Shown here: positions 34,707-43,539 of the stretch, in pieces | How positions within the stretch are numbered: position 1 is the stretch's first letter | Layout: every line of letters starts with the position of its first letter | Assembly: GCA_038748365.1 (NCBI GenBank) | Contig: JBCDIZ010000002.1 | Coordinates: 124,001 to 188,000, forward strand | Direction of reading: 5' to 3' | Length of the DNA stretch: 64,000 nt | Source: Alterisphingorhabdus sp038748365 | Lineage (GTDB): Bacteria; Pseudomonadota; Alphaproteobacteria; Sphingomonadales; Sphingomonadaceae | Position numbers and translations under genes: made by a program | Notes under the pieces: model-generated | The model's database searches: none | Told to the model about the DNA's origin: nothing | What the model saw: the letters and a program-made list of their open reading frames with translations, nothing else

Positions 34707-35149
34707 GATGCAGATACGTCCAGATTGATAAAAGTGCCGGCGACATGCGCGACCGGATCGTCCGGGTCACCATCATGGGCAATACCGCGCACAAAGGCGA
34801 TCGACCGTTTGACCTGATAGCATTCACCGCGGCCATAAACCGCGCTTTTGGGCTTGGCAGCGCGCATATAGTCGACCCGTAAATCGAGTGTCACCTGTGG
34901 CTGGAAAGTACCCAGCTTGGTCCAAACTGACAGGCTGGTAGCATTATCCATCATGCTGATAATTGGCCCCGATGCGAGAATACCGGTATCGGGATCGCCA
35001 ACCAGCTCGTCACGCCAAGGCAGTTTCAGCTCAACCCAGCCGACACCATGGTCACTATATTCCAGGCCGATATGGCCGCCATGACCATGGTTGGAAATCG
35101 TCTCGGTAAACAGTCTCGGGTCAAATTCACCTGTGCGTGCGTCCGCCAT
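34703..35149 (-). CDS. Second PaaI-family hotdog thioesterase
   Basis: 148 residues of the same fold, with the pattern ASGPIISMMDNATSLSVW, in which the active acidic residue is Asp. It forms a two-gene set with the following paralog; a heteromeric enzyme is possible. The upstream region (35150-35248) is shared with the plus-strand transcript ending at 35277. Confidence 0.87.
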   Translation of the reverse strand: MADARTGEFDPRLFTETISNHGHGGHIGLEYSDHGVGWVELKLPWRDELVGDPDTGILASGPIISMMDNATSLSVWTKLGTFQPQVTLDLRVDYMRAAKPKSAVYGRGECYQVKRSIAFVRGIAHDGDPDDPVAHVAGTFINLDVSAS

Positions 35150-35248
35150 AAATGCGTCCCTTATTGTTATGGCCAGCGACCAATATGTTCAGCATTATGA
35201 CGCAAACTTCATTCGTCGTAACGCACCTGCCTTCATATGCTTATTCGT

Positions 35249-35277
35249 GCCAAATCCAAGCGGATTATGGCTTTTTT
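35249..35277 (+). terminator. Intrinsic terminator with no gene upstream on the same strand
   Basis: GCCAAATCC (35249-35257) pairs with GGATTATGGC (35262-35271, one bulged A) around AAGC, followed by TTTTTT (35272-35277). It is a classic plus-strand terminator. The nearest upstream gene on that strand ends at 34284 and the region between is covered only by minus-strand thioesterases, so a short plus-strand transcript or an attenuated leader for the ORF at 35294 is implied. Confidence 0.65.
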
Positions 35278-35293
35278 AGCTAGGAGAGCAGTG

Positions 35294-35425
35294 ATGACAT
35301 TGGATGATATTCCCGAATTTCCGGAAATGGTTGGCAATTTTGGCGCGGTGATCAGCCAAGGCCTTAATATGCAGGCTAATGATGATCTGTGGATCGTAAT
35401 TTCTATTCTGATCTATGAGAATTGA
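35294..35425 (+). CDS. Possible 43-residue peptide upstream of the unknown gene pair
   Basis: An ORF of 43 codons with a good GGAG(AG) site 5-8 bases before its ATG (35294). The peptide is acidic at the start (TLDDIPEFPEMVGN) and hydrophobic at the end (DDLWIVISILIYEN), with no Cys. It lies 28 bp before the next gene and just after a terminator, which resembles a leader or precursor peptide. It may be non-coding; a longer in-frame start at 35237 runs into the terminator stem and is less likely. Confidence 0.4.
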   Translation: MTLDDIPEFPEMVGNFGAVISQGLNMQANDDLWIVISILIYEN

Positions 35426-35453
35426 ACCCCATCCTGCCGCTGTTGATTAAGCC

Positions 35454-36401
35454 GTGCATCCGCAGCCATCTATCGATGCCTATGCGTGCGACGCAAAGCT
35501 GCGGCGCACGCTTATGGTGAGAGCGCAGTTCTATTCTGAACATTGGGATAATCATCCCGCTCTTGCTCGTTGGCAGCCGGTTTTGGACAATATGGCTGCC
35601 CTGGCAACGGCTGATAACTTCGAAGCTGCAGCGCAAGTCGCAACGCAGGTGGTTGAGGATTCTGCGCTGGGATATGCCTTTATCCATCATTGGCTCGCAG
35701 CATTGGACGAGCATCCGTTGATCGTGCTGGATTGCCCGGTTAATCGCAGCGGCAATACGGTTTCTGCCGTGCTGTATCAGAACCGGCAGATAACCTTATC
35801 GCTGGTTAGCCTTTGGTCCGATATAGCCAGTGAGACAATTAGCTTTAGCAAGGGTGCTACCATCTTTGCCCCGATCCATGCTGTTTCTGCGCAGATGCAA
35901 TGCTGGTATGAGGATAAGGCGCAGGGCGGGTGCCAAAAAGCAATTCGCTGTGGTGAACCAATCCCGCTATCTACAAGGGCAATTTGCATCGATACCAATC
36001 GCGAGGCGATGCAGCTTCTCGCTGCTGACCAGCCGGTATTGCTGTTGCGGATAACCCTTGCACCTCCGGATCGCAGCGGCCAGCTGCAGCGGCATTATGC
36101 GACTAAACAAGGCCAATTGTTGCGGGTCACAGCGGCTGACCCGCTAGAGACAAGGCAGATGCTGTTATTGGCAGCTTTGCGGGCGATGGGCGCCGAGCGT
36201 GCCTTGCCGCAGATGCTAAAGGCCTGTGATCAGCCACTATCAGCGCTACGCTGGCAGGCGATGCGTGAATGTCTGGCTACCGATATGTTGGGTGCGTTGC
36301 CGCAATTGGAAACCATGGCGGCTGAGGATGATGACGCACAGATACGCGTCATGGCATCGGCTTTAATTAAGCAAATCGCACACAAGCAGAAGGCGGCTTG
36401 A
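35454..36401 (+). CDS. Unknown protein A of a tandem paralog pair, HEAT-like C-terminus
   Basis: 315 residues from a GTG at 35454; an ATG at 35514 is a possible alternative. It has no named family. A central beta-rich part (SLVSLWSDIASETISFSKG, then LSTRAICIDTNREAMQ and PVLLLRITLAPPD) looks like a degenerate cupin, followed by an alpha-helical C-terminus with HEAT-like repeats (ALPQMLKACDQPLSALRWQAM, ALPQLETMAAEDDDAQIRVMA). The same order recurs in the next gene. Likely cotranscribed with it (gap 2 bp). Confidence 0.7.
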   Translation: MHPQPSIDAYACDAKLRRTLMVRAQFYSEHWDNHPALARWQPVLDNMAALATADNFEAAAQVATQVVEDSALGYAFIHHWLAALDEHPLIVLDCPVNRSGNTVSAVLYQNRQITLSLVSLWSDIASETISFSKGATIFAPIHAVSAQMQCWYEDKAQGGCQKAIRCGEPIPLSTRAICIDTNREAMQLLAADQPVLLLRITLAPPDRSGQLQRHYATKQGQLLRVTAADPLETRQMLLLAALRAMGAERALPQMLKACDQPLSALRWQAMRECLATDMLGALPQLETMAAEDDDAQIRVMASALIKQIAHKQKAA

Positions 36402-36403
36402 AT

Positions 36404-37312
36404 ATGGCGCTGGATATCAGCCGCACTGCTGAAGGTTCGCTCCCACTGGCTGAAGCGCTGGAGGCTTTTGACTCTCTTTCACCATCGGTGGAAAGTGAGG
36501 AGCAGCGTAGCCAAGCGGCGGATATTCTCGCGCGCCTTTCGCTCGATCGTGATTGTATTGCCGATGCGGCTATTGCCGAACTCAAACAACATCATAGCGC
36601 CGGGATCATGACTGAACGCCGCAGTCAGCGGCAATATGGTCCCCAAGTCATCATGCTCGGCGCACCGCGCTCGGGCTGGTTCTTGCGCGCCAATATCTGG
36701 CCCGCCAAATCCGATTATGCGGTGAAAGCAAGCGGTGAGGGTGCCTTTTTCTATGGCTTGCCGCATGATCATAATTTTGATTTTCTCACCATCGGCTATC
36801 ACGGCCCTGGCTATATCAGCGATTATTATGAGCAGGATTATGACAGTCTGGCCGGTTATTCAGGAGAATCAGCAGGGTTGCGTTTTATAGAGCGCTCAGC
36901 ACTGCATGAAGGGCGCATGCTGCATTATCGCAAGCATCGCGATGTCCATTGCCAATATCCGCCCGAGGAATTGTCGATATCGCTTAACCTGATGCTGACG
37001 GCGTTGGATCAGCCTTGGACTGACCAATATTGCTATGATCTGAAGCGCAATCGTATCGACCATATATTGAGCTTCGGTGCCAGCGACATATTGCTGCGCC
37101 TGGCGGTTGATAGTGGTCTAGATGAAGGGCTAGAGCTTGCGGAAACGGTCTTGCATAAGCATCCTAGCCATCGTTTACGCAGTGTCGCGCTCGATGCCCT
37201 CTATCATCGCTTTGCCGATAATCTGAGCCAGCAGAATGATTTACTCGATACGGCGTTGTCGTCGGATAGCGTATTGCTCATTGCTGAAGCGGAACGATTA
37301 AGCGGCGTTTGA
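36404..37312 (+). CDS. Unknown protein B of a tandem paralog pair, cupin-like with metal-type histidines
   Basis: 302 residues from the ATG at 36404; a TTG at 36398 overlapping the preceding stop (TTGA) is also possible. The central part has the run GLPHDHNFDFLTIGYHGPG and later RKHRDVHCQYPPEELSISLN, in which clustered His could bind a metal as in cupins. The C-terminus is helical (ILLRLAVDSGLDEGLELAETV) like a HEAT repeat. It matches the layout of protein A, which lacks the His cluster. Function unknown. Confidence 0.72.
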   Translation: MALDISRTAEGSLPLAEALEAFDSLSPSVESEEQRSQAADILARLSLDRDCIADAAIAELKQHHSAGIMTERRSQRQYGPQVIMLGAPRSGWFLRANIWPAKSDYAVKASGEGAFFYGLPHDHNFDFLTIGYHGPGYISDYYEQDYDSLAGYSGESAGLRFIERSALHEGRMLHYRKHRDVHCQYPPEELSISLNLMLTALDQPWTDQYCYDLKRNRIDHILSFGASDILLRLAVDSGLDEGLELAETVLHKHPSHRLRSVALDALYHRFADNLSQQNDLLDTALSSDSVLLIAEAERLSGV

Positions 37313-37387
37313 CCGAACATTCAGATCATCTATAGGCTAGGCTGTGCAGGGCCGAAAAGCGCCTGATTAGCAGGGAAAAGCCGCCAT

Positions 37388-37846
37388 ATGATCGATGACG
37401 CTGATATTGCCGAAATTGCCAGCATCATTCAGCTCGCTATGGCACCGGCCTTTCTTCTGGTCGGCATTGGTGCGATGTTACAGCTGTTCTCCGGGCGGCT
37501 GGTGCGTGTTGTTGATCGCTCGCGGATACTTACACAACAGCATGGCGATTGTATGCCAGAACGCCGCCAATGCATCGTGCGGGAATTGCGCGGGCTGGAC
37601 CGGCGGATGACGGTGGTCAATGCGGCGATATTGATGGGTGTATGCGGTGCCATCACCGTGTCCATCGTCATTGCGATGCTGTTTATTACAGGGCTGGCGC
37701 GGATTGACCTGACCATCGCCATTTCGGTCGGCTTTATTTTAGCGATGGCGTTTCTGATGCTTGGCCTGTGCCTTTTTCTCTATGAGGTCAGGCTTGCCGA
37801 GAGGAACATCCATATCGACCGCGAGCTACTCAGGATGGAAGAATAG
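37388..37846 (+). CDS. DUF2721 family membrane protein
   Basis: 152 residues: an N-terminal ASIIQLAMAPAFLLVGIGAMLQLFSGRLVRVVDR, which is the DUF2721 signature, and two further membrane helices (AAILMGVCGAITVSIVIAML, IAISVGFILAMAFLMLGL). Function unknown. AGGGAAAA lies about 9 bases before the ATG. Convergent with the PD40 gene, 8 bp away. Signature given in pieces because of length limits. Confidence 0.85.
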   Translation: MIDDADIAEIASIIQLAMAPAFLLVGIGAMLQLFSGRLVRVVDRSRILTQQHGDCMPERRQCIVRELRGLDRRMTVVNAAILMGVCGAITVSIVIAMLFITGLARIDLTIAISVGFILAMAFLMLGLCLFLYEVRLAERNIHIDRELLRMEE

Positions 37847-37854
37847 ATCCCGCG

Positions 37855-38766
37855 CTATTGTCGATAGGTGTCGATGATCTTGGCGTCGACCCACATGATA
37901 TCATCGCCGCGGGTGAAGAAGAGATATTTGCCATCTGGCGTGACCATCGGACAATAATCAATCCCGGCCGTGTTGATTGTCGGCCCCATATTTACATCCT
38001 TGCTCCATGAGCCATCGGCCTGCTTGAAGCTGATATACAGATCACCATCGCCCAGGCCATCGGGCCGTCCGGATGAGACATGGATGATATAGCTTTCGTC
38101 TGGGCTGACATAGATATCACCCTCATCCATATCGCTGTTGATCGCAGGACCCAGATTGACCGGCGTTTCAAATGCGCCATCAGCATATTGGGCGCGATAG
38201 CTGTCGCGCGCGCCGACCGTATCCTCACGGATTGCCGAGTAATACAGACTGCCATCGCTGACCAGCATGGGATAGAGATCATGCCCGGCAGTGTTGATCT
38301 CAGGGCCTAAGGGTTCAGGTGTGAGCAGGCCGTTTTGCGTCACCTTGCTGCGCCAGATATTATGACGCTCAAGCGAATAGCCCTCAAGCGGCCGGTCGGA
38401 AATGAAATACACCCAGTCGCCATCGGGTGAGAACATCATATCGACTTCGCTATGGCCCGGATAAGTTTTGGAAGGCGCCGCCATGCGTGGTTGCTGCCAG
38501 CTGCCGTCATCGCGCAGGCGGCTATAGAACATTTTGAAAACGCCATTCACTATCCGCGAGAACATGAAAGTCTTACCATCAGGCGAAAAGACGGAGTTTA
38601 ACTCACGCTCATCATCGAGCGAGATCAGACCTGGTGCAAAGACTTGCGGTTCCATGCCCGGTGGTTCCTGACCGAGATAGGGACCGGACAGTTCTGGCCA
38701 CTCCTCCTGTGCTGCGACAGGTGAGGAGCAAAGAAGTAATGATGTAAGAAACACGGCAAAGCGCAT
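37855..38766 (-). CDS. Secreted PD40/WD40-like beta-propeller protein
   Basis: 303 residues with a signal peptide (RFAVFLTSLLLCSSPVAA). The mature part holds several PD40-type repeats: FSPDGKTFMFSRIV, FSPDGDWVYFISDRP, VSPDESYIIHVSSG and VTPDGKYLFFTRGDD, giving most of a small propeller. Such TolB-like proteins bind proteins or polymers in the periplasm. The start at 38766 is chosen from the signal peptide; the frame runs 27 codons further upstream. Confidence 0.85.
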   Translation of the reverse strand: MRFAVFLTSLLLCSSPVAAQEEWPELSGPYLGQEPPGMEPQVFAPGLISLDDERELNSVFSPDGKTFMFSRIVNGVFKMFYSRLRDDGSWQQPRMAAPSKTYPGHSEVDMMFSPDGDWVYFISDRPLEGYSLERHNIWRSKVTQNGLLTPEPLGPEINTAGHDLYPMLVSDGSLYYSAIREDTVGARDSYRAQYADGAFETPVNLGPAINSDMDEGDIYVSPDESYIIHVSSGRPDGLGDGDLYISFKQADGSWSKDVNMGPTINTAGIDYCPMVTPDGKYLFFTRGDDIMWVDAKIIDTYRQ

Positions 38767-38852
38767 GGATGATATTCTCCCATATGAGGGTGGGAGTGTA
38801 CCAAGCATCAAAGCGTATTCAAGCGAGTAAGCCGCAAAATACGGCAAGCAGC

Positions 38853-39506
38853 TTAGCCTTCTGCGGCAGCTTCCGCTTCGGGGGCAGCATTAGCTGTTGC
38901 TTCGGCCTCGCCCTCTGTAGCTGGTTCTTCACCTTCTGCAGCAGCTTCGCCTTCTTCGCCTTCCGCTGCCGGAGCAGTAGGCGCTGGCAGAGGCAGCGGG
39001 CTGTCTGAATTCTGATTGAGATAGGCGATGACATTGGCGCGGTCTTCGTCATTGCCAATGCCGGCAAATGTCATCTTGGTACCATCGGCATAGCGGCGTG
39101 GCGATTTGAGCCATGCGCTCATATTTTCAAAGTCCCAAGGCTCCGATATGCTGGAAATGGCATCCGAATAGGCAAATCCGGCTACGGCGCCATGCCCCTT
39201 GCCCATAACGCCATAAAGATTGGGGCCGATGCCATTGGCGCCGCCTTTTTCAATGCTGTGGCAGGAGGTGCATTTGCTGAATACTTTAGCACCGGCATCG
39301 GCGTCGGCACCTGCCATCAAATCAGCAATAGTAACCTCTTCTTCAGCCTCAACACTCTGATTGCCGCCTTCTACGAAAAAGCCAGGCTCTTCGGGGGCCT
39401 CGGGGTTACCGGCATGGTAATATTTACCGCTGACGATGCTGAGACCCAGTGCTGTTGCCGCACCAGCCAATACCCAGCCAGCGATTGTATTATTCGTATC
39501 ATCCAT
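38853..39506 (-). CDS. Membrane-anchored c-type cytochrome (class I, c2-like)
   Basis: 217 residues with one N-terminal helix (IAGWVLAGAATALGLSIVSG) as an uncleaved anchor, then cytochrome c with CTSCH (Cys79, Cys82, His83) and the methionine ligand in KMTFAG. The domain ends in YADGTKMTFAGIGNDED. A long Ala/Glu tail (about 40 residues) follows. Resembles cytochrome c552/CycM of alphaproteobacteria, which carries electrons to terminal oxidases. Divergent from pheA. Confidence 0.9.
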   Translation of the reverse strand: MDDTNNTIAGWVLAGAATALGLSIVSGKYYHAGNPEAPEEPGFFVEGGNQSVEAEEEVTIADLMAGADADAGAKVFSKCTSCHSIEKGGANGIGPNLYGVMGKGHGAVAGFAYSDAISSISEPWDFENMSAWLKSPRRYADGTKMTFAGIGNDEDRANVIAYLNQNSDSPLPLPAPTAPAAEGEEGEAAAEGEEPATEGEAEATANAAPEAEAAAEG

Positions 39507-39645
39507 GCCTTCTAAAACCTCGTTCGTGACAATGCTTGCAATAGGGGCGTTTGCCGCCGTGTCGGCAGCCATCTAATGCGCCTTAGAGATAGGTGCAAGC
39601 ATTTTGGCTTGGCAGAGACCGCCTTGCTCGCCTATCGCGACATTT

Positions 39646-40536
39646 ATGCAGAGTTATCCGACAATTGCGCTGGAGAAAGTGCAGGAAATGGCGGCAAAGG
39701 CCAAGGCGGAGCCGTCGCGCGCAGTGGCGTTTCAGGGCGCACCGGGGGCCAATTCGCATATTGCCTGCGGCCGCTACGACATGGCGGCTTTGCCAATGCC
39801 ATGTTTCTCTTTTGCCGATGCGATTGATGCGGTGAGACATGGGCGTGCGGACCGCGCCATCATCCCGATCGAGAATTCGCAGCATGGCCGTGTTGCTGAT
39901 ATTCACTTTCTTCTGCCCGAATCCGGCCTGTCGATCATCGCCGAGACATTTTTGCCGATTCACCACTGCCTGATGGCGCGCGGAGAGGGACCGCACAAGG
40001 AAGTGCTGAGCCACCCACAGGCATTGGGGCAGTGTCGCCACTATCTCAAACAGAATGGCATGACGCCGATAGCCTATGCCGATACCGCTGGAGCGGCGGC
40101 GCGGGTGGCGGAATCAGATGAGCTGAGTCTCGCAGCCATCGCGCCAGAAATGGCGGCGGAGCTATATGGTCTGGAGATTATCGCCAAGAATATCGAGGAT
40201 GCCGATCATAATATGACGCGCTTTGTCGTCCTCTCGCGCATCGGGGCAACGCCGGATGAAGATCAGCCGGTGATGACGACGCTGACCTTTGAAGTGAAAA
40301 GCATTCCAGCGGCGCTCTATAAGGCGCTGGGTGGCTTTGCGACTAACAATGTCAATATGACCAAGCTGGAAAGCTACCAACGTGGCGGCAGTTTTGCAGC
40401 CGCCGAGTTTTACGCCGATATTGAGGGCATGCCCGGTGACCCCGCAGTTGACCGTGCGTTGGAGGAACTGGCCTTTCACAGCAAATGGGTGCGGTTGCTG
40501 GGGAGTTATCCGCGGGCGCGAGAGCGCGGGCGGTAA
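39646..40536 (+). CDS. pheA: Prephenate dehydratase
   Basis: 296 residues. The PDT domain (AVAFQGAPGANSHIAC, then TRFVVLS, the TRF motif being catalytic) is followed by an ACT regulatory domain (TLTFEVKSIPAALYKALGGF, TKLESYQRGGSF) that binds phenylalanine. It converts prephenate to phenylpyruvate in phenylalanine synthesis. The upstream in-frame ATG at 39604 overlaps the cytochrome region and is less likely. Divergent from the cytochrome. Confidence 0.95.
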   Translation: MQSYPTIALEKVQEMAAKAKAEPSRAVAFQGAPGANSHIACGRYDMAALPMPCFSFADAIDAVRHGRADRAIIPIENSQHGRVADIHFLLPESGLSIIAETFLPIHHCLMARGEGPHKEVLSHPQALGQCRHYLKQNGMTPIAYADTAGAAARVAESDELSLAAIAPEMAAELYGLEIIAKNIEDADHNMTRFVVLSRIGATPDEDQPVMTTLTFEVKSIPAALYKALGGFATNNVNMTKLESYQRGGSFAAAEFYADIEGMPGDPAVDRALEELAFHSKWVRLLGSYPRARERGR

Positions 40537-40549
40537 GGCTTAGCTACTG

Positions 40550-40628
40550 CCGTTCAGGCTGAGCTTGTCGAAGCCCTGTTCTTTTTTGCTAATGAAGTAC
40601 GGCCCTTCGACAGGCTCAGGGCGAACGG
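40550..40628. repeat. REP-like palindromic element (GAGCTTGTCGAAG-type)
   Basis: CCGTTCAGGCTGAGCTTGTC (from 40550) faces its near reverse complement CGACAGGCTCAGGGCGAACGG (around 40608-40628), with a 24-base AT-rich centre. It is the same family as the element between bufB and bufC at 52769-52849. Located between pheA and the convergent polA, as a possible shared terminator. Second arm is given as an approximate boundary. Confidence 0.78.
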
Positions 40629-40637
40629 TTTTTGCAG

Positions 40638-43445
40638 TTAGTGCGCCTCACCCCAGCTTGATCCGGTGCCAATATCGACACCGAGCGGTACCGACAGCTT
40701 CACCGCTGGTTCCGCCGCATTGGCCATGACATCGCGGATGATGGCGGATGCCGCCTCGACATCGCTTTCAGGCAGTTCAAACACCAGCTCGTCATGCACC
40801 TGTAGCAGCATCCGCACCTTGTCGAGCCCGGCCTCCCGCAAAGCCGGGGTCATCCGTGCCATCGCGCGTTTGATTATGTCGGCGCTGGTGCCCTGTATCG
40901 GCGCGTTGATCGCGGCGCGTTCGGCGCCCTGACGTTCTGCCTGATTCTTGGCGTTGATGCGTGGGAAGTGGGTTTTGCGGCCAAACAGCGTCTCGGTATA
41001 ACCCTTCTCCTTCGCCTGCATTAGAGTATCAGAGATATAACGGTTGATGCCTGGGAAACGCTCAAAATAGGTGTCGATCATCGCCTGCGCCTCATCGGGA
41101 TCGACCTCAAGCCGCCCGGCCAGCCCCCAGCGTGAAATGCCGTAGAGAATGGCGAAATTGATCGTCTTGGCGCGGCCGCGGGTTTCGCGGGTAATCTCAC
41201 CGAACAGCTCCTGCGCGGTGCGGTTGTGAATATCCTCACCATCGGCAAAGGCGGTCTTCAGCGTATCAACATCGGCCATATGCGCCGCCAGTCGCAGCTC
41301 GATCTGACTATAGTCGGCGGCGAGCAACACATTGCCCGGCTCTGCGGTAAAGGCGAAACGAATTTGCCGCCCCATTTCGGTGCGGATCGGGATATTCTGC
41401 AGGTTCGGATCGGTGGAAGAGAGGCGTCCGGTCTGCGCTCCGGTGAGGCTATAGCTGGTGTGCACCCGCCCGGTATCGAGGTTGATATCCGCTTGCAGCG
41501 AATCGGTATAGGTCGATTTGAGCTTCGCCATTTGCCGCCAGTCAAGCACCTTGGCGGCAATCGGCTGCCCCTCGCGCGCCAGTTTCTCCAGCACCGTGAC
41601 ATCGGTGGAATATTGGCCGGACTTGCCTTTCTTGCCGCCTTTGAGTCCCATTTTGCCGAATAGGATTTCGCCAAGCTGTTTCGGGCTGCCCAAAGCAAAT
41701 TCTTCGCCTGCAATCTGGTGCACTTCGCCTTCGAGCCGTTGCATTTCGCCTGCAAACTCGCCCGATAGCCGTGCCAGCACCTCGCGGTCGACATGGATAC
41801 CATGCTGCTCCATCTGACCCAGAACGGCAATGGTCGGGCGGTCGACGGTCTCATAAATCCGCGTGCCGCCCTCGGCGCTGAGACGGGGCTTGAGCAGTTT
41901 CCACAGCCGCAGCGTGACGTCCGCATCTTCGGCGGCATATTCGGTGGCTTTGTCGAGCGGCACCTCGCCAAAACCGATCTGCGATTTACCAGTACCGGTG
42001 AGCGATTTATAGCTGATACACTCATGGCCGAGATGCTGGCGCGCCAGTTCATCCATGCTGTGACCACCAGAAATCTGGGTACGCCCGGCATCGAGTGCGA
42101 AGCTCATCACCATGGTGTCATCAACCGGGGCGATGGCGATATTATGTCGGGCCAGCACATTGATATCATATTTGATATTCTGCCCGATTTTCAAAACGCT
42201 ATCGTCCTCCAGCAGCGGCTTGAGCTTGGTCAAGGCCACATCCATCGGCACCTGTTCCGGCTTCTCCGCCAGCAGATCAGTCCCGCCATGCGCCAGCGGC
42301 ACGTAACAGGCCTCATTGGGCGCAACCGCCATGCTGAAGCCAACCAGCTCGGCCAGCATCGGATTCAGCGAGGTGGTTTCAGTATCGAACGCGACATACC
42401 CGGTTTCATGTGCCCGGGCGATCCACTGGTCGAGCGTCTCGGCATCAGTGACACAGACATAGTGGCTGCGGTCAATCTCCGGCATTTTCGGGGGCAGAGG
42501 GGCGGTGGTTCCTTGTCCCGTCTCTGCCTTGTCACCGCCATCGGTTTTTCCTGATGAAGCCGGTTCCGCGCCCAGCTTGCGCAACAGGCTCGAAAAGCCA
42601 TGCTCATTCAGGAATGCCGCTAACGGGTCAGGCGGAATATCGCCAAGCTTGAAGTCATCCAGTTCCATCGGCAGCGGGCAATCTTCTTTCAGCGTTACCA
42701 GCACCCGTGACAGCCGCGCATCCTCAGCAAATTCGATGAGATTGTCGCGCATCTTGGATTTTTTCATCTCCGGCGCAGCGGTGAGAACGCTCTCCAGATC
42801 GCCATATTCGAGCAGCAGCTTGCTTGCAGTCTTTGGACCAATCCCCTTGACGCCGGGGATGTTGTCGACGCTGTCGCCCATCAGCGACAGCATATCGCCA
42901 ACTAGCTCCGGCCCGACGCCAAACTTCTCCACCACACCCTCGCGCCCGATTCGAGCATTCTTCATCGTGTCGAGCATATCGACGGCGCTGTCGTCTTTCG
43001 GTTCGATAAGCTGCATTAAGTCCTTGTCCGAGGATACAATCGTCACCTTCCACCCGGCGCGCTGAGCCGCTTTGGTATAGCTGGCGATCATATCGTCTGC
43101 CTCGACATTCTCCTCTTCGATCAGCGGAAGTGAGAAAGCGCGGGTGGCATCGCGGATCAGCGGAAATTGTGGGCGCAGGTCTTCCGGAGGCGGCGGGCGA
43201 TTGGCCTTATACTGGTCGTAAATCTCGTTACGGAAACTGTGCGAGGATTTGTCGAGGACTACGGCGAGATGCGTCGGGCCGTCGGCCTTGTTGAGCTCAT
43301 CAGCGAGCTTCCACAGCATGGTGGTGTAGCCATAGACTGCACCGACCGGGGTGCCTTCTGGATTAGTGAGAGGCGGCAGGCGGTGATAGGCGCGGAAGAT
43401 ATAGGCCGATCCATCGACCAGATAGAGATGATTCTGTTCAGACAT
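40638..43445 (-). CDS. polA: DNA polymerase I
   Basis: 935 residues: 5'-3' exonuclease (LYLVDGSAYIFRAYH to about 290), 3'-5' proofreading exonuclease with the catalytic DTET (VAFDTETTSLNP), and the polymerase with DYSQIELRLAAH (motif A) and HDELVFE (motif C). All three activities look intact. The ATG at 43445 (MSEQNHLYLVDG) is the family start; the open frame upstream is not used. Functions in replication and repair. Confidence 0.97.
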   Translation of the reverse strand: MSEQNHLYLVDGSAYIFRAYHRLPPLTNPEGTPVGAVYGYTTMLWKLADELNKADGPTHLAVVLDKSSHSFRNEIYDQYKANRPPPPEDLRPQFPLIRDATRAFSLPLIEEENVEADDMIASYTKAAQRAGWKVTIVSSDKDLMQLIEPKDDSAVDMLDTMKNARIGREGVVEKFGVGPELVGDMLSLMGDSVDNIPGVKGIGPKTASKLLLEYGDLESVLTAAPEMKKSKMRDNLIEFAEDARLSRVLVTLKEDCPLPMELDDFKLGDIPPDPLAAFLNEHGFSSLLRKLGAEPASSGKTDGGDKAETGQGTTAPLPPKMPEIDRSHYVCVTDAETLDQWIARAHETGYVAFDTETTSLNPMLAELVGFSMAVAPNEACYVPLAHGGTDLLAEKPEQVPMDVALTKLKPLLEDDSVLKIGQNIKYDINVLARHNIAIAPVDDTMVMSFALDAGRTQISGGHSMDELARQHLGHECISYKSLTGTGKSQIGFGEVPLDKATEYAAEDADVTLRLWKLLKPRLSAEGGTRIYETVDRPTIAVLGQMEQHGIHVDREVLARLSGEFAGEMQRLEGEVHQIAGEEFALGSPKQLGEILFGKMGLKGGKKGKSGQYSTDVTVLEKLAREGQPIAAKVLDWRQMAKLKSTYTDSLQADINLDTGRVHTSYSLTGAQTGRLSSTDPNLQNIPIRTEMGRQIRFAFTAEPGNVLLAADYSQIELRLAAHMADVDTLKTAFADGEDIHNRTAQELFGEITRETRGRAKTINFAILYGISRWGLAGRLEVDPDEAQAMIDTYFERFPGINRYISDTLMQAKEKGYTETLFGRKTHFPRINAKNQAERQGAERAAINAPIQGTSADIIKRAMARMTPALREAGLDKVRMLLQVHDELVFELPESDVEAASAIIRDVMANAAEPAVKLSVPLGVDIGTGSSWGEAH

Positions 43446-43539
43446 GTCACGGAGATAGCAGCGCATTGAAGGCGCGTCATGCAGCAATGGCTCCGGAATA
43501 TCAGAGCAGTGTATTTGCAGAGTGTCGGGTGTGTGCGAG

